Below, one piece after another: positions 1 to 8,137 of a DNA stretch of 43,624 nucleotides. Source of the stretch: Ktedonobacteraceae bacterium (GTDB lineage Bacteria; Chloroflexota; Ktedonobacteria; Ktedonobacterales; Ktedonobacteraceae). Where the stretch lies: positions 1 to 43,624 of the forward strand of contig JADBKA010000006.1 of assembly GCA_014896635.1 (NCBI GenBank). The letters are read 5' to 3'. The first letter of the stretch is position 1. Every line of letters begins with the position of its first letter. Position numbers and translations under genes: made by a program. The notes beneath the pieces were generated by a model. It worked only from the letters and a program-made list of their open reading frames with translations. It did no database searches and was not told the origin of the DNA.

Positions 1-279
1 ATACGTCACCTCATCAATGCGATAGCCATAACGATCATGCGTATGCAGTACGGGCAGATACTGGTTGGCGTCGAAGCCCCACTGAATCACCTCGGCACTA
101 CCAGCACGCGCGCCCAGCTCGCTCAGTTGCGGCTCCGCCCAACCACCCCCTGCGCGCCTGACGCCCTCCAGCAATGCGACATCCTGGGTGAAGAGATTAT
201 AGTCCACCAGCGGTGGTGGCTGATTGAACACGGTATGCGTTCCGTGCGACTTTGCAGGTGCATGGGCCAATGTGTCCAT
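1..279 (-). CDS. AidB-like acyl-CoA dehydrogenase, N-terminal part (cut by window edge)
   Basis: An open frame of 93 codons runs off the left edge of the window. Its N-terminus carries the 'HTVFNQPPPLVDYNLF' stretch followed by 'GGWAEPQLSELGARAGSAE' and 'HDRYGYRIDEVTY', the arrangement found at the start of AidB and related adaptive-response acyl-CoA dehydrogenases (E. coli AidB has HTVFNQPIPL at the same place). The family are FAD proteins of the acyl-CoA dehydrogenase fold; AidB is linked to protection from alkylating agents. The ATG at 277-279 was chosen because the conserved region begins about 14 residues later and an AGAAAGGA-like site lies upstream. The FAD and catalytic regions are outside the window, so enzymatic activity cannot be judged. 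It lies about 60 bases downstream of the DUF929 gene on the same strand and could be co-transcribed with it. Confidence 0.8.
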   Translation of the reverse strand, partial: MDTLAHAPAKSHGTHTVFNQPPPLVDYNLFTQDVALLEGVRRAGGGWAEPQLSELGARAGSAEVIQWGFDANQYLPVLHTHDRYGYRIDEVTY

Positions 280-341
280 AAAAAGAGGAATCCTTTCTGC
301 AAACAATCCGTTATGTCATCCGTTTACGATACCAGGCCGGG

Positions 342-1334
342 TTACAGCCGGCGTCGCTCTACGATAGCCTCTGGCAAACCGGTGAAGCTCGCCAGTTGCG
401 TATTGCCAGCAGCCACACCCGTCGTCTTCGGTAGGCTCTGCTGGATCTGCTGAATCACCGGATCTTTACAGACATTCGCCGGTTGATTATTTGTCGCTTC
501 GCAGATCGCCGCCGTCAGCAAATTCGAGGAGCCGTAGATACCGCGCGCGATATCGCTGTTGGGATCTTTCAACTGCGCGCTGATATCTTCATAGGAACGA
601 TTGGCGAGTACGTCCGGCTGGTAGTAAGAACCAGCAGAGATCCGCTGATTTGCAATATCCACAAACGGAATCCCATTCCCCGTCAGTTGCCCATACTTCT
701 GCATGATTTGTTCATACTCGGCCGGGACCTTATCCAGAGGTCGCGTATTTGGCGGGGGAGTATTATCACCTTGCTCATAGAGCGCCGCGTCGATATACTG
801 GCTGGTATACTGCACATTATGGAAGGTAAACGTTGGAATGTTCGACTCGCCCGAAATAATCGCTTCTATCGGCCCGAACTTCCCGAAGCGGCTCAAAGAA
901 TTGATAATAGCCCAGCGCAGCGAGGCACAGTACGGGCAATAGTCCGCACCCACGTAGAGGAACAATGGCTTGCCGGTTGGTCCCTTGAGGGGCGTATCTG
1001 TGATAGCCTGCATTGTATTTTTCGTGTTGCCGGCACCCACCGTCGATAAAACAGTGGAATCGGGCGTTGTGAGTACTTTCAGAGCCTGAGCTTCTCCCGC
1101 TTGCAACTGCTGGTTTTGTATCTGCCGGAAGAGCAAAAAGGCTCCGATCACCACCACCACCATCACACTGATGCCGATAATCAGCCACCAGGAATTGCCC
1201 TGGGACTGTTTGCGCCCCTTTTTCGCGCGTTCGCGTTTCTGCACGTTCTGTTGCGTTGCATTCAAACGCTGCTGGCGTTGCTGGCGCGTCTGCTCGCGTC
1301 TCTGTGCCGCCGAACGCTGTTTTGATCTCGCCAT
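342..1334 (-). CDS. DUF929 family membrane-anchored thioredoxin-like protein
   Basis: The 330-residue protein starts with about 48 very basic, Gln/Arg-rich residues, then one membrane span (residues about 49-69), then an extracytoplasmic domain. The motif YVGADYCPYCASLRWAI (about 127-143) holds a CPYC pair (Cys133, Cys136) in a thioredoxin-like setting, as in DUF929 proteins of archaea and Chloroflexota. The N-in orientation follows from the basic head. A role in disulfide or redox chemistry outside the membrane is an inference from the CxxC motif only; no substrate is known. The ATG at 1334 has a GAGGTAGG site upstream. It is transcribed towards the AidB-like gene. Confidence 0.8.
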   Translation of the reverse strand: MARSKQRSAAQRREQTRQQRQQRLNATQQNVQKRERAKKGRKQSQGNSWWLIIGISVMVVVVIGAFLLFRQIQNQQLQAGEAQALKVLTTPDSTVLSTVGAGNTKNTMQAITDTPLKGPTGKPLFLYVGADYCPYCASLRWAIINSLSRFGKFGPIEAIISGESNIPTFTFHNVQYTSQYIDAALYEQGDNTPPPNTRPLDKVPAEYEQIMQKYGQLTGNGIPFVDIANQRISAGSYYQPDVLANRSYEDISAQLKDPNSDIARGIYGSSNLLTAAICEATNNQPANVCKDPVIQQIQQSLPKTTGVAAGNTQLASFTGLPEAIVERRRL

Positions 1335-1425
1335 AAAACAAACCTACCTCGATTACAACATGATCATGATTTGAAAAAATCACCGCTGGCAATCGCTCAC
1401 CCTATTGTAACATAGGGGAAAAAGC

Positions 1426-1454
1426 TTGACAAAGCGCCGGTAATGGGGTACAAT
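1426..1454 (+). promoter_or_regulatory. Promoter of tRNA-Glu
   Basis: A consensus -35 box TTGACA (1426-1431) is followed after exactly 17 bases by TACAAT (1449-1454). Transcription would start near 1461, about 40 bases before the tRNA. This is one of the best vegetative promoter matches in the window. Confidence 0.8.
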
Positions 1455-1499
1455 CCCTGCGACGGTGGTCAGTGGAGCCAGTATCCCTGGCTGGTATGC

Positions 1500-1573
1500 G
1501 CCTCGTTCGTCTAGTGGCCCAGGACATCGCCCTTTCAAGGCGAAGATCACGGGTTCGAATCCCGTACGAGGTA
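1500..1573 (+). tRNA. tRNA-Glu (anticodon TTC)
   Basis: The sequence folds as a cloverleaf: acceptor arms GCCTCGT and ACGAGGT, D arm containing GTCTAGTGGCCCAGGAC, anticodon loop CTTTCAA giving TTC, and T arm CGGGTTCGAATCCCG. It matches bacterial tRNA-Glu closely in the D and T arms. The first pair is G-U and the discriminator base is A. The CCA end is not encoded. The gene stands alone, with its own promoter upstream and a terminator just downstream. Confidence 0.95.
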
Positions 1574-1585
1574 CTCTGCTATTTG

Positions 1586-1642
1586 AGCGGAGCGGTCAGG
1601 CATACCTCCTATTTTGTGTGCCGCGACCGCTCCGCTTTTTTT
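1586..1642 (+). terminator. Rho-independent terminator of tRNA-Glu
   Basis: Arms AGCGGAGCGGTC (1586-1597) and GACCGCTCCGCT (1625-1636) form a perfect 12-bp stem with a 27-base loop, followed by a run of T (1636-1642). It starts 13 bases after the tRNA. Confidence 0.85.
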
Positions 1643-1730
1643 GTGCTATCTCCGGCGCTCGCTCCTGCCAATGATGTACAATAAGTCATAGCATAATCCC
1701 CTTATTGATTGGAAGGCAGGTGATAGAGAG

Positions 1731-2948
1731 ATGCTCAGCGTAGAAGAGGCTCTGCAACGCATCCTCGACGCGGTTACACCGCTGGAAACCACGCAGGTTC
1801 CCCTCAGCGATGCCCTCGGCCTGATACTGGCCCAGGACATCATCGCACAGGAAGACGTTCCCCCTTTTGCCAATTCTGCGATGGATGGATTCGCGCTGCG
1901 CAGTGCCGATAGCAAAGCGCGCGATGGCAAACCACCACGCCTGCGCATCACCGGCTCGGTTGCAGCCGGCTATGTGGCCGGGCATGCCGTCGAAGAAGGC
2001 ACCGCTATGCGCATTATGACGGGCGCGCCTGTTCCAGCGGGTGCGGACAGTGTGATCCAGGTCGAGTTAACGCATAGCGAGGGGCCGGACAGCGAATGGG
2101 TCGAGATTCTGCAAGAGGTAGCGCCCGGCAACAATATTCGCCCGGCAGGCGAAGATATGCGGCGTGGCCAGACCATCCTGCAACTTGGCAGTGAAATCAG
2201 GACCTGGGAAATCGGCATCCTGGCGACGCTCGGTCAGGCCAGCGTGCCTGTTGTTCGTCGTCCTCGCGTCGCCATTCTGGGAACAGGGGACGAGGTTGTT
2301 GATATCAACGAACCGCTCCAACCTGGCAAGATTCGTAACAGCAACAGCTACCTGCTCGAAGCAGCGGTGCGCCAGGCCGGCGCAGAACCCCACCGTCTGG
2401 GAGTGGCGCGCGATACAGTGGAGAGCCTGCGCGAGAAGCTCAGTGAGGCTGCGCGCTACGATCTCATCCTGACGTCAGGCGGCGTCTCGGTTGGCGAGTT
2501 CGATCTGGTCAAAGACATCATGCAGGAGCGGGGAGAGATCAATTTCTGGCTCATCAATATGCGTCCCGGTAAGCCTGTAGCATTTGGGCATATCGGCGGC
2601 GTTCCCCTGCTAGGATTGCCCGGCAATCCGGTTTCTACCGCCGTGACCTTCGAGCTATTTGGGCGCCCGCTGCTGCGCAAGCTGATGGGCCACACGCGAC
2701 TGCACCGGCCACAGATAGAGGTGATCGTCGAAGATGGCGTGCAAGAACGGGCGGCGCGCCGCCACTATGTACGCGCGCATGTAGAATGGCGCGAAGGGCG
2801 CTTTGTGGCGCACACTACCGGGAAACAGGGATCTCACATGTTGACATCCTTGCTCAACGCGAATGCACTGGTGATCGTGCCGGAAGGGGGAACACAGGTT
2901 CGCCCCGGCGACACGGCCCAGGCCATCATGCTTGATTGGCCCGAATAA
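1731..2948 (+). CDS. moeA: Molybdopterin molybdenumtransferase MoeA
   Basis: MoeA inserts molybdenum into adenylylated molybdopterin in the last step of molybdenum cofactor synthesis. The 405 residues have the usual order: an N-terminal domain with FANSAMDGFALR (about 46-57), a central MoCF-binding domain with VAILGTGDEV and LTSGGVSVGEFD followed by RPGKPVAFG and LLGLPGNPVS, and a C-terminal MoeA_C domain. Length is normal for the family. The ATG follows an AGGTGA-type site. It is transcribed alone; no other cofactor gene is nearby, so the remaining moa and mog functions must be encoded elsewhere. Confidence 0.95.
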   Translation: MLSVEEALQRILDAVTPLETTQVPLSDALGLILAQDIIAQEDVPPFANSAMDGFALRSADSKARDGKPPRLRITGSVAAGYVAGHAVEEGTAMRIMTGAPVPAGADSVIQVELTHSEGPDSEWVEILQEVAPGNNIRPAGEDMRRGQTILQLGSEIRTWEIGILATLGQASVPVVRRPRVAILGTGDEVVDINEPLQPGKIRNSNSYLLEAAVRQAGAEPHRLGVARDTVESLREKLSEAARYDLILTSGGVSVGEFDLVKDIMQERGEINFWLINMRPGKPVAFGHIGGVPLLGLPGNPVSTAVTFELFGRPLLRKLMGHTRLHRPQIEVIVEDGVQERAARRHYVRAHVEWREGRFVAHTTGKQGSHMLTSLLNANALVIVPEGGTQVRPGDTAQAIMLDWPE

Positions 2949-2993
2949 TATGGCGCCGGCTGTGCTCAGCGCGATAATAGAGCAGGGCCGAGA

Positions 2994-4046
2994 TCACCGC
3001 TGTCCCTGGCACAGCCGGTAGCGCAACTGGTCGCGCGAAATATTGAGCAAGGCAGCAGCGCGCACCTGGTTGCCATTACAGCGTTCGAGCGCCTCGCGGA
3101 TAAACTGATCTTCAATACTTCTGAGAAAAGCTTGCAGGTCAAGTCCTTCGGGTGGCAAATAGAGCTGTTCGCGTATCTCTTGCAAACGCTGATCACTACT
3201 CATCCTGGCTCTGCGTATCGCTTCGGGCAGATCCTTTGGCAGGATGAGATTATCGTCACAGAGAATCTGCCCGCTTTGCAGCGCGCTACGCAACTCGCGC
3301 ACATTGCCGGGCCAGGAGTAACCACGTAGCAGTTCCATCGCTTCAGGACTGATACGGAGCGGCGCTTCCCCTTCAATACTCAAAAGACGTAGGAAATGCT
3401 CGACCAGCGGCTCAATGTCTTCCGGTCTCTCGCGTAGTGGCGGCAAAGTTATTGTGATTACTTTGAGACGATAGAAGAGATCATCACGGAAAGCACGCCG
3501 CGCGACAGCAGCCTGAAGATCAACGTTCGTTGCGGAAATAACACGCAGATCAACATGAATCTCTCTGGTGCCGCCCACGCGGCGAAAGCTGCGCGTTTCA
3601 AGGAAGCGCAGCAGCTTGGCTTGCAGGATCAGCGGCATGGAGCCGATCTCGTCCAGGAAAAGCGTGCCGCCATCAGCCCGCAGCAGATAGCCCTCACGCG
3701 AAGTCCTGGCATCGGTATACGCGCCGGCCTCGACGCCAAAAAGTTCTGTTTCTAGCAGCGTTTCAGGGATAGCGGCGCAATTGATATCGACAAACTGATA
3801 GGTAGAGCGGCTGCCAAGCTGGTGAATGGCACGCGCGACAACATCTTTCCCCGTCCCGCTTTCCCCTTGCAACAGAACAGTTGCCGAGGGAAACTGCGCG
3901 ACCTGTCGCACTAGCGCCGCAACCTCGCGCATAGCAGCACTCCGCCCTATAACTATACCGGCGAGGGTTTCTTTCTCTGCTGCCTGCTCAAGCGGGCTGA
4001 CATGAAATGCAGTATTACGTCCCTTCACACCTGTCTCCCCCCACAT
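2994..4046 (-). CDS. NtrC-type AAA+ transcriptional activator without N-terminal sensor domain
   Basis: The protein is almost entirely a sigma-54 interaction AAA+ domain plus a Fis-type helix-turn-helix. Visible motifs are Walker A GESGTGKD, Walker B GGTLFLDEIG, an arginine-finger stretch FRDDLFYRLKV, and SWPGNVREL; the C-terminus ends in NGNQVRAAALLNISRDQLRY, a Fis-like HTH. The loop that normally reads GAFTGA and contacts sigma-54 reads GAYTDA. There is no receiver, GAF or PAS domain; only about 30 residues precede the AAA+ core. The start is uncertain: the GTG at 4026-4028 has a GGGGGAGAC site just upstream and fits better than the ATG at 4046, giving 344 residues. It could act on sigma-54 promoters or, given the altered loop, in another way. 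It lies in the same direction as the DUF4388 gene. Confidence 0.85.
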   Translation of the reverse strand: MWGETGVKGRNTAFHVSPLEQAAEKETLAGIVIGRSAAMREVAALVRQVAQFPSATVLLQGESGTGKDVVARAIHQLGSRSTYQFVDINCAAIPETLLETELFGVEAGAYTDARTSREGYLLRADGGTLFLDEIGSMPLILQAKLLRFLETRSFRRVGGTREIHVDLRVISATNVDLQAAVARRAFRDDLFYRLKVITITLPPLRERPEDIEPLVEHFLRLLSIEGEAPLRISPEAMELLRGYSWPGNVRELRSALQSGQILCDDNLILPKDLPEAIRRARMSSDQRLQEIREQLYLPPEGLDLQAFLRSIEDQFIREALERCNGNQVRAAALLNISRDQLRYRLCQGQR

Positions 4047-4107
4047 CTATATCATCGCTGGTGGAGTTCTGCTCCCGACGCCAGCAATGTTGACCAGCCC
4101 GGCAGTT

Positions 4108-5880
4108 TCAATAACTGCTCCCGGCGTGGGCAAATAGGCCCATATCAGGATACATCGCCGCGTCGCTCCCCCCGGCACCATGCTGCGCCTGCTGCATAGT
4201 TTGCATAGGTGACGAAGCAGATGAGCGGGCGACCCAGCCACGGCCAGGCACAAAAGTTGCGCCGTTGCCTCCATTCCCCCACTGCGACTCCGTTTCAAAC
4301 GGTAAAGGCACAGCTTCCGGTGCAGAAGCAGGAGTACCGGCGGGAGGCGCCAGGAAAGGTGCAGCAGGCATAGACCAGGGTGAGGTCGGGGTAGCGGCGT
4401 AGCCCGGTGCCACAAAGCCGTTGCCCAGAGCAGGCATCATCGCCTCTCTGGCAACTGGCAATCTCTCTTCCATCGCCGGCGTCGAATACATATTCGCAGG
4501 CAGCGTAAGGTCTATCAGGTTCTGTGAAACAAGATCGGCGACAAGCCGGCACAACATTTCAGGAGCAATACCCAGCTCCATACTGACTCCCTGCAATGTC
4601 GTCTGTCCATCAACCTTCATCAATAACCGCCAGTGATCCGGCGTGATCAGTACCGATGCCTGCGATTCACGAAAAGCGGAGAGATCTACCGGCACCATCA
4701 CCATCTCAGGCCGGATAGCAGCAATATCAACATATTTTGAGGGTAGCGGTACAGCAGAGGGAGCAGGTACAGCCGGAGATGAAGTGGACACAGTCCCGGC
4801 CATCCTTTCCATACCTTGTAGATTCACCGGCGCTTCTGGCGCTTCTGCTACGAGTTGCTGGGGGAGCGCCTGCTGATCTATTAATGCCGCTGCTGAGAGC
4901 TGCCCCGAAGGAGCCTTCTGCTCTGCCTCTACCAGCACCTCCGGCCCCGGTACTTCCGCCATAAGTTGTTGCGGAGGCGCCTGCTGATCTATTAATGCTG
5001 CCGCCGAGAGCTGTCCCGATGGGACATTCATTTTCGACGATGAGAGAGCCGGCAGGCGCCCGGCAGTGATGGACTGATCTTCGTGCGCTCCCGCATCCGT
5101 CTGTGGAGAAAAAGAGGCGGATGCATGAATCTTCTCTGTAGAAGGTGGCATGGCAACCGGGATGCTTGCCGGCTCGATGACAGGCGCAATATCTGATGAC
5201 GGCAGAAATGCAGCAGGAGGTGCGGCGTCACCATAAAACTGAGAAGGTTGAGTGAGCGTCGGGATGCGCGTAACATACGGTCTGGGAGCCGGAGTCACCG
5301 GCGTGGCTTTCGGTGTCTGCGCCTCATCCAGTAACCAGGGAGCATCAGTTGCAGGCTGCGAGGGTTGGGCAGTGGCAGCAGGTATAGCAGCGGGTTGAGT
5401 GGATCGTAGAGATTCAGGAATGGCGGCCAGGAGCGACGAGACAGAGAGCCTGACCCGTAAACGCTCAGGCGGCGGAGCCGTCTCTTCTTCAAAGTACAAC
5501 TCGCCCTCCGGCCAGCAGAGGAGGGCCTGAAATACTTCTAGCGCCTTCTTCGTTGCCCAGGTTCGTAATTGCTCATGTGTGACGTAGTGATGTTCCATCA
5601 AAGCCTGCGCAAAAGGAATCTCACTCTTCTGGTCCGCCCCGACAATATGCAGCACTTCCTGATAGACCTGCGACGAGATCACTCCATCATAAAGCAGCCG
5701 ATCTATCAAAGAGGCATCCGCACGTACCGGACCAATAAACAGGAGTTGTCCATCGCGGAAATAGAGGTCTACCCAGAGACTTCCCTGCTTAACAGTCAGT
5801 AGACCCGTTTTTTCATGCGCCTCAAGACGTTGCAGCACTACTGATAATTTGAACTGCCCTAACGAACCTATACGCGACAC
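4108..5880 (-). CDS. DUF4388 (PatA-like N-terminal) domain protein with long Pro/Ala-rich linker
   Basis: Residues 1 to about 160 match the DUF4388 / PATAN-like architecture: GQFKLSVVLQRLEAHEKTG, then LLTVKQGSLWVDLYFRDGQ with a two-helix tail ending in GELYFEEE. This domain type occurs in signalling proteins of myxobacteria, cyanobacteria and Ktedonobacteria. About 230 residues of Pro/Ala/Ser-rich linker follow, with an internal 37-residue repeat, then a second folded region (about 390-460) with the look of a winged-helix (GQTTLQGVSMELGIAPEMLC), then a Gly/Pro-rich tail. The start is GTG at 5880. No enzyme motif was seen. Its placement near GTPase and Roadblock genes supports a signalling or scaffold role, which is an inference. 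Confidence 0.75.
   Translation of the reverse strand: MSRIGSLGQFKLSVVLQRLEAHEKTGLLTVKQGSLWVDLYFRDGQLLFIGPVRADASLIDRLLYDGVISSQVYQEVLHIVGADQKSEIPFAQALMEHHYVTHEQLRTWATKKALEVFQALLCWPEGELYFEEETAPPPERLRVRLSVSSLLAAIPESLRSTQPAAIPAATAQPSQPATDAPWLLDEAQTPKATPVTPAPRPYVTRIPTLTQPSQFYGDAAPPAAFLPSSDIAPVIEPASIPVAMPPSTEKIHASASFSPQTDAGAHEDQSITAGRLPALSSSKMNVPSGQLSAAALIDQQAPPQQLMAEVPGPEVLVEAEQKAPSGQLSAAALIDQQALPQQLVAEAPEAPVNLQGMERMAGTVSTSSPAVPAPSAVPLPSKYVDIAAIRPEMVMVPVDLSAFRESQASVLITPDHWRLLMKVDGQTTLQGVSMELGIAPEMLCRLVADLVSQNLIDLTLPANMYSTPAMEERLPVAREAMMPALGNGFVAPGYAATPTSPWSMPAAPFLAPPAGTPASAPEAVPLPFETESQWGNGGNGATFVPGRGWVARSSASSPMQTMQQAQHGAGGSDAAMYPDMGLFAHAGSSY
4847..5025. repeat. Two-copy 111-bp tandem repeat inside the DUF4388 gene
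   Basis: Two stretches 111 bases apart encode nearly the same peptide, PSGQLSAAALIDQQA followed by PQQL and AE. The DNA of the two copies differs mainly at third positions, so the duplication is not very recent or is under protein-level selection. It lies in the disordered linker. Confidence 0.8.
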
Positions 5881-6102
5881 ATTAACTCACCATCCATATG
5901 TAAAGTAGTTTCTAACGTAGAGTACCGCTTTCAGGCACGATGGAACAGGCATCCCACCTGCCTCAGGAATTGCTATACTGCTCACCGCCTGCCGTGCTCC
6001 ACCCACTTCCACCCACCTGCTTCAGAGGATTATGGCCTGGTTCGGGCAAAACTCCTGGAGGGAGCTTCCCGTTCAGGAACGCCCGGATCTCCGTCTCGCG
6101 AA

Positions 6103-6189
6103 TGGCGGAAGGAGAGGGATTCGAACCCCCGGGGCTTTTGGCCCAGCTGTTTTCAAGACAGCCACGATAGACCACTCCGTCATCCTTCC
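6103..6189 (-). tRNA. tRNA-Ser (anticodon TGA)
   Basis: On the minus strand the acceptor arms GGAAGGA and TCCTTCC close a class II cloverleaf with a long variable arm (TGGGCCAAAAGCCCCG). The anticodon stem-loop GCTGTCTTGAAAACAGC gives anticodon TGA. The T arm is GGGGGTTCGAATCCC. The discriminator is G and the 3' CCA is encoded (6103-6105). The gene lies about 90 bases downstream of serS on the same strand, so serS and its tRNA substrate may share a transcript. Confidence 0.95.
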
Positions 6190-6280
6190 ATCAGTTAGTG
6201 TACCACAACCCGACTTCCTTTGAGAAGAGGGTAAGAAAAAATTCCAGGTTATTGCAAAGTCCTCTCTGTCCTACCTGCCT

Positions 6281-7549
6281 CTAACGGGCAGCGATTACGG
6301 CAGAGCCAACATAGGGACGCAGTACCTTAGGAACAACGATGCTGCCATCGGCCTGCTGGTACGTCTCCAGAATGGCCGCCAGCGTTCGCCCGACGGCGAG
6401 ACCAGAGGCATTAAGGGTATGGACATAATCAACACCGGCCCCTTTGCCAGAACGATACTTGATGCCAGCTCGCCGCGCCTGGAACGCCTCGCAATTACTG
6501 ATCGAGGAGACTTCAACAAATTCTGCCAGGCCGGGCATCCAGACTTCCAGATCCAGTGTGCGGGCCGAAGTAAAGGGCAGGCGCGCCGTGCAGAGTTCGA
6601 TGACACGGTAATGCAACTCCAGCAGTTGTAAAATTCGTTCGGCATGCTGAAGCATTTCGTCCAGCACCTTGTAGGATTGCTCTGGAAGGACTATCTGAAA
6701 CAGCTCAACCTTGTTAAACTGGTGCAGGCGCAGCAGCCCCCGGTTGAGCCGTGAAGAGGAGCCAGCTTCGCGGCGAAAGGCCGTTGTCCACGCCGTATAG
6801 CGCAGCGGCAACTTATCTGCCGAGAGAATCGTATCACGATGCATACCAACCAGCGGCACCTCGGCAGTAGGATTGAGATACAGGTCATCCACCGAGCAGG
6901 CATAAGCCTGATTCTCGAATTTCGGCAGTTGACCGGCCCCTTCCATCACCGTGCGCAGAGCAAGATGCGGCGGCATCACTTCAACATAGCCATGCTCGCG
7001 CGTATGGACATCAAGCATGAACGAGATCAGCGCGCGTTCCAGCCTGGCGGCGGCCCCTTTCAGCGTGACGAAGCGGCTTCCCGCCACCTTGACTGCCCCC
7101 TGCAAATCAAACAGATCCAGCCGCTCGCCCAGTTCCCAGTGTGGCAGCGGCTCGAAAGCACACTCCAGTGGCTCTCCCCAGCGCCGCAGCTCCTTATCAT
7201 CCTCCTCCCCCTTTCCTTCTGGCACACCCTTATACGGCAGATTTGGCAGGCTGAGCAGGCGCAGGTGCAGGCGCGTATCAATATCCGTGATCTGCAAGTC
7301 AAGTTGGTGGATATCATGAATCAATTGCTTGATTTGTTCGTTAAGCGCAGATCGCAGCTTCTCTGGCTTTATCCGCACCTGTTCTCTAGCACGTTTAAGC
7401 GCGGCATAGAGGCCATCACGGCGCTGTATCAGCCCACGACGCTGCTCAGCCAGGCGCAGAATATCGTCAATGCCCGGCTCCAGCCTGCGCCTGCGTAGAG
7501 CATCGCGTACGGCTTGCGGGTATCGGCAGACAAAATCAAGAGCTAACAT
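6281..7549 (-). CDS. serS: Seryl-tRNA synthetase
   Basis: SerS charges tRNA-Ser with serine. The protein begins MLALDFVCRYPQAVRDALRR, the standard start of bacterial SerRS, continues with the long antiparallel coiled coil (about 30-105), and then the class II core with the motif 2 region FRREAGSSSRLNRGLLRLHQ and the motif 3 region ASGLAVGRTLAAILETYQ. The ATG at 7547-7549 is preferred over one nine codons upstream because it matches the family start and sits behind AGGAAGAGG. The length of 422 residues is normal. In the core, the usual LxPTAE motif is present (LNPTAEVPL). tRNA-Ser(TGA) follows on the same strand. No T-box motif was seen upstream. Confidence 0.95.
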   Translation of the reverse strand: MLALDFVCRYPQAVRDALRRRRLEPGIDDILRLAEQRRGLIQRRDGLYAALKRAREQVRIKPEKLRSALNEQIKQLIHDIHQLDLQITDIDTRLHLRLLSLPNLPYKGVPEGKGEEDDKELRRWGEPLECAFEPLPHWELGERLDLFDLQGAVKVAGSRFVTLKGAAARLERALISFMLDVHTREHGYVEVMPPHLALRTVMEGAGQLPKFENQAYACSVDDLYLNPTAEVPLVGMHRDTILSADKLPLRYTAWTTAFRREAGSSSRLNRGLLRLHQFNKVELFQIVLPEQSYKVLDEMLQHAERILQLLELHYRVIELCTARLPFTSARTLDLEVWMPGLAEFVEVSSISNCEAFQARRAGIKYRSGKGAGVDYVHTLNASGLAVGRTLAAILETYQQADGSIVVPKVLRPYVGSAVIAAR

Positions 7550-7576
7550 ACCTCTTCCTATGCATGAGACGAGCAA

Positions 7577-7592
7577 TGCGCAAGAGTACCTG
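7577..7592. repeat. Shared 16-mer upstream of serS (copy 1)
   Basis: TGCGCAAGAGTACCTG occurs here, about 28 bases upstream of the serS start, and again at 9299-9314 upstream of the first Roadblock gene. Both copies have the same orientation relative to the downstream gene. Meaning unknown; could be a regulatory site or chance. Confidence 0.5.
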
Positions 7593-7666
7593 CCTCACCA
7601 TTGCTATGGAAACCGATGAGGATCAGCCTTGCACGCCTTCTGTGGATAGAAAGGGAGAGATTCCCG

Positions 7667-8137
7667 CTAAGTTAATTCGGCAAAAGCCTCCTGGCGTGCT
7701 TGTAGCAACTGGAGCACGGCTTGTAGTCCCTGTTGCGCTCCTTCGCGCTGCTCGCGGCTAAGATCAGCGGCAGCGAACTCATCCTCATCGAGCACCTGAA
7801 ACTGGCCCTGTGGATTCACCCATATATCCAGCAGCAGGTCCACCTGTTCGATCCGGTCATTATAAATAACTGCCGGTTCGGCAATATTACAGTACCAGCC
7901 TTTACGTTTTCCACCGGTTGCAGCAATAGCGAAGATATTGAACCAGCGGTCGGTATAATAATACTCGGTGAAGTGATCTCCAGGCTCAAAGCGGGTGTAC
8001 CCAAGATCAAGCTCGGAGCGGGTCCAGGCGGCAGCAATCACAAGACCATTTGCCAGGCGTTGCAAAATCCTGCCCTGATAGCGGATCTGCGGCTCTTTCT
8101 GGACGTTTAGTTTCACAACGGTAATACTTGCACTCAC
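7667..8137 (-). CDS. DUF402 domain protein
   Basis: The 156-residue protein shows the DUF402 signature: FEPGDHFTEYYYTDRWFNIF, then KGWYCNIAEPAVI, then DLLLDIWVNPQG and VLDEDEF. Characterised DUF402 proteins include nucleoside di/triphosphatases of Gram-positive bacteria and the FAU-1 RNA-binding protein, in which conserved acidic residues bind metal; those acidic residues are present here. Hydrolysis of nucleotides is therefore possible but not shown. The GTG start at 8135-8137 overlaps the TGA stop of the MglA gene by four bases, so translation is probably coupled. Coupling of a possible nucleotide phosphatase to a GTPase is noteworthy. Confidence 0.8.
   Translation of the reverse strand: MSASITVVKLNVQKEPQIRYQGRILQRLANGLVIAAAWTRSELDLGYTRFEPGDHFTEYYYTDRWFNIFAIAATGGKRKGWYCNIAEPAVIYNDRIEQVDLLLDIWVNPQGQFQVLDEDEFAAADLSREQREGAQQGLQAVLQLLQARQEAFAELT

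Noticed and set aside
37..453. 138-codon plus-strand frame at the left edge
   Set aside because: Overlaps the AidB-like and DUF929 genes on the other strand and has no recognisable features.
7550..7666. Possible T-box leader of serS
   Set aside because: The gap is only about 120 bases and no T-box sequence or terminator-antiterminator layout was found.
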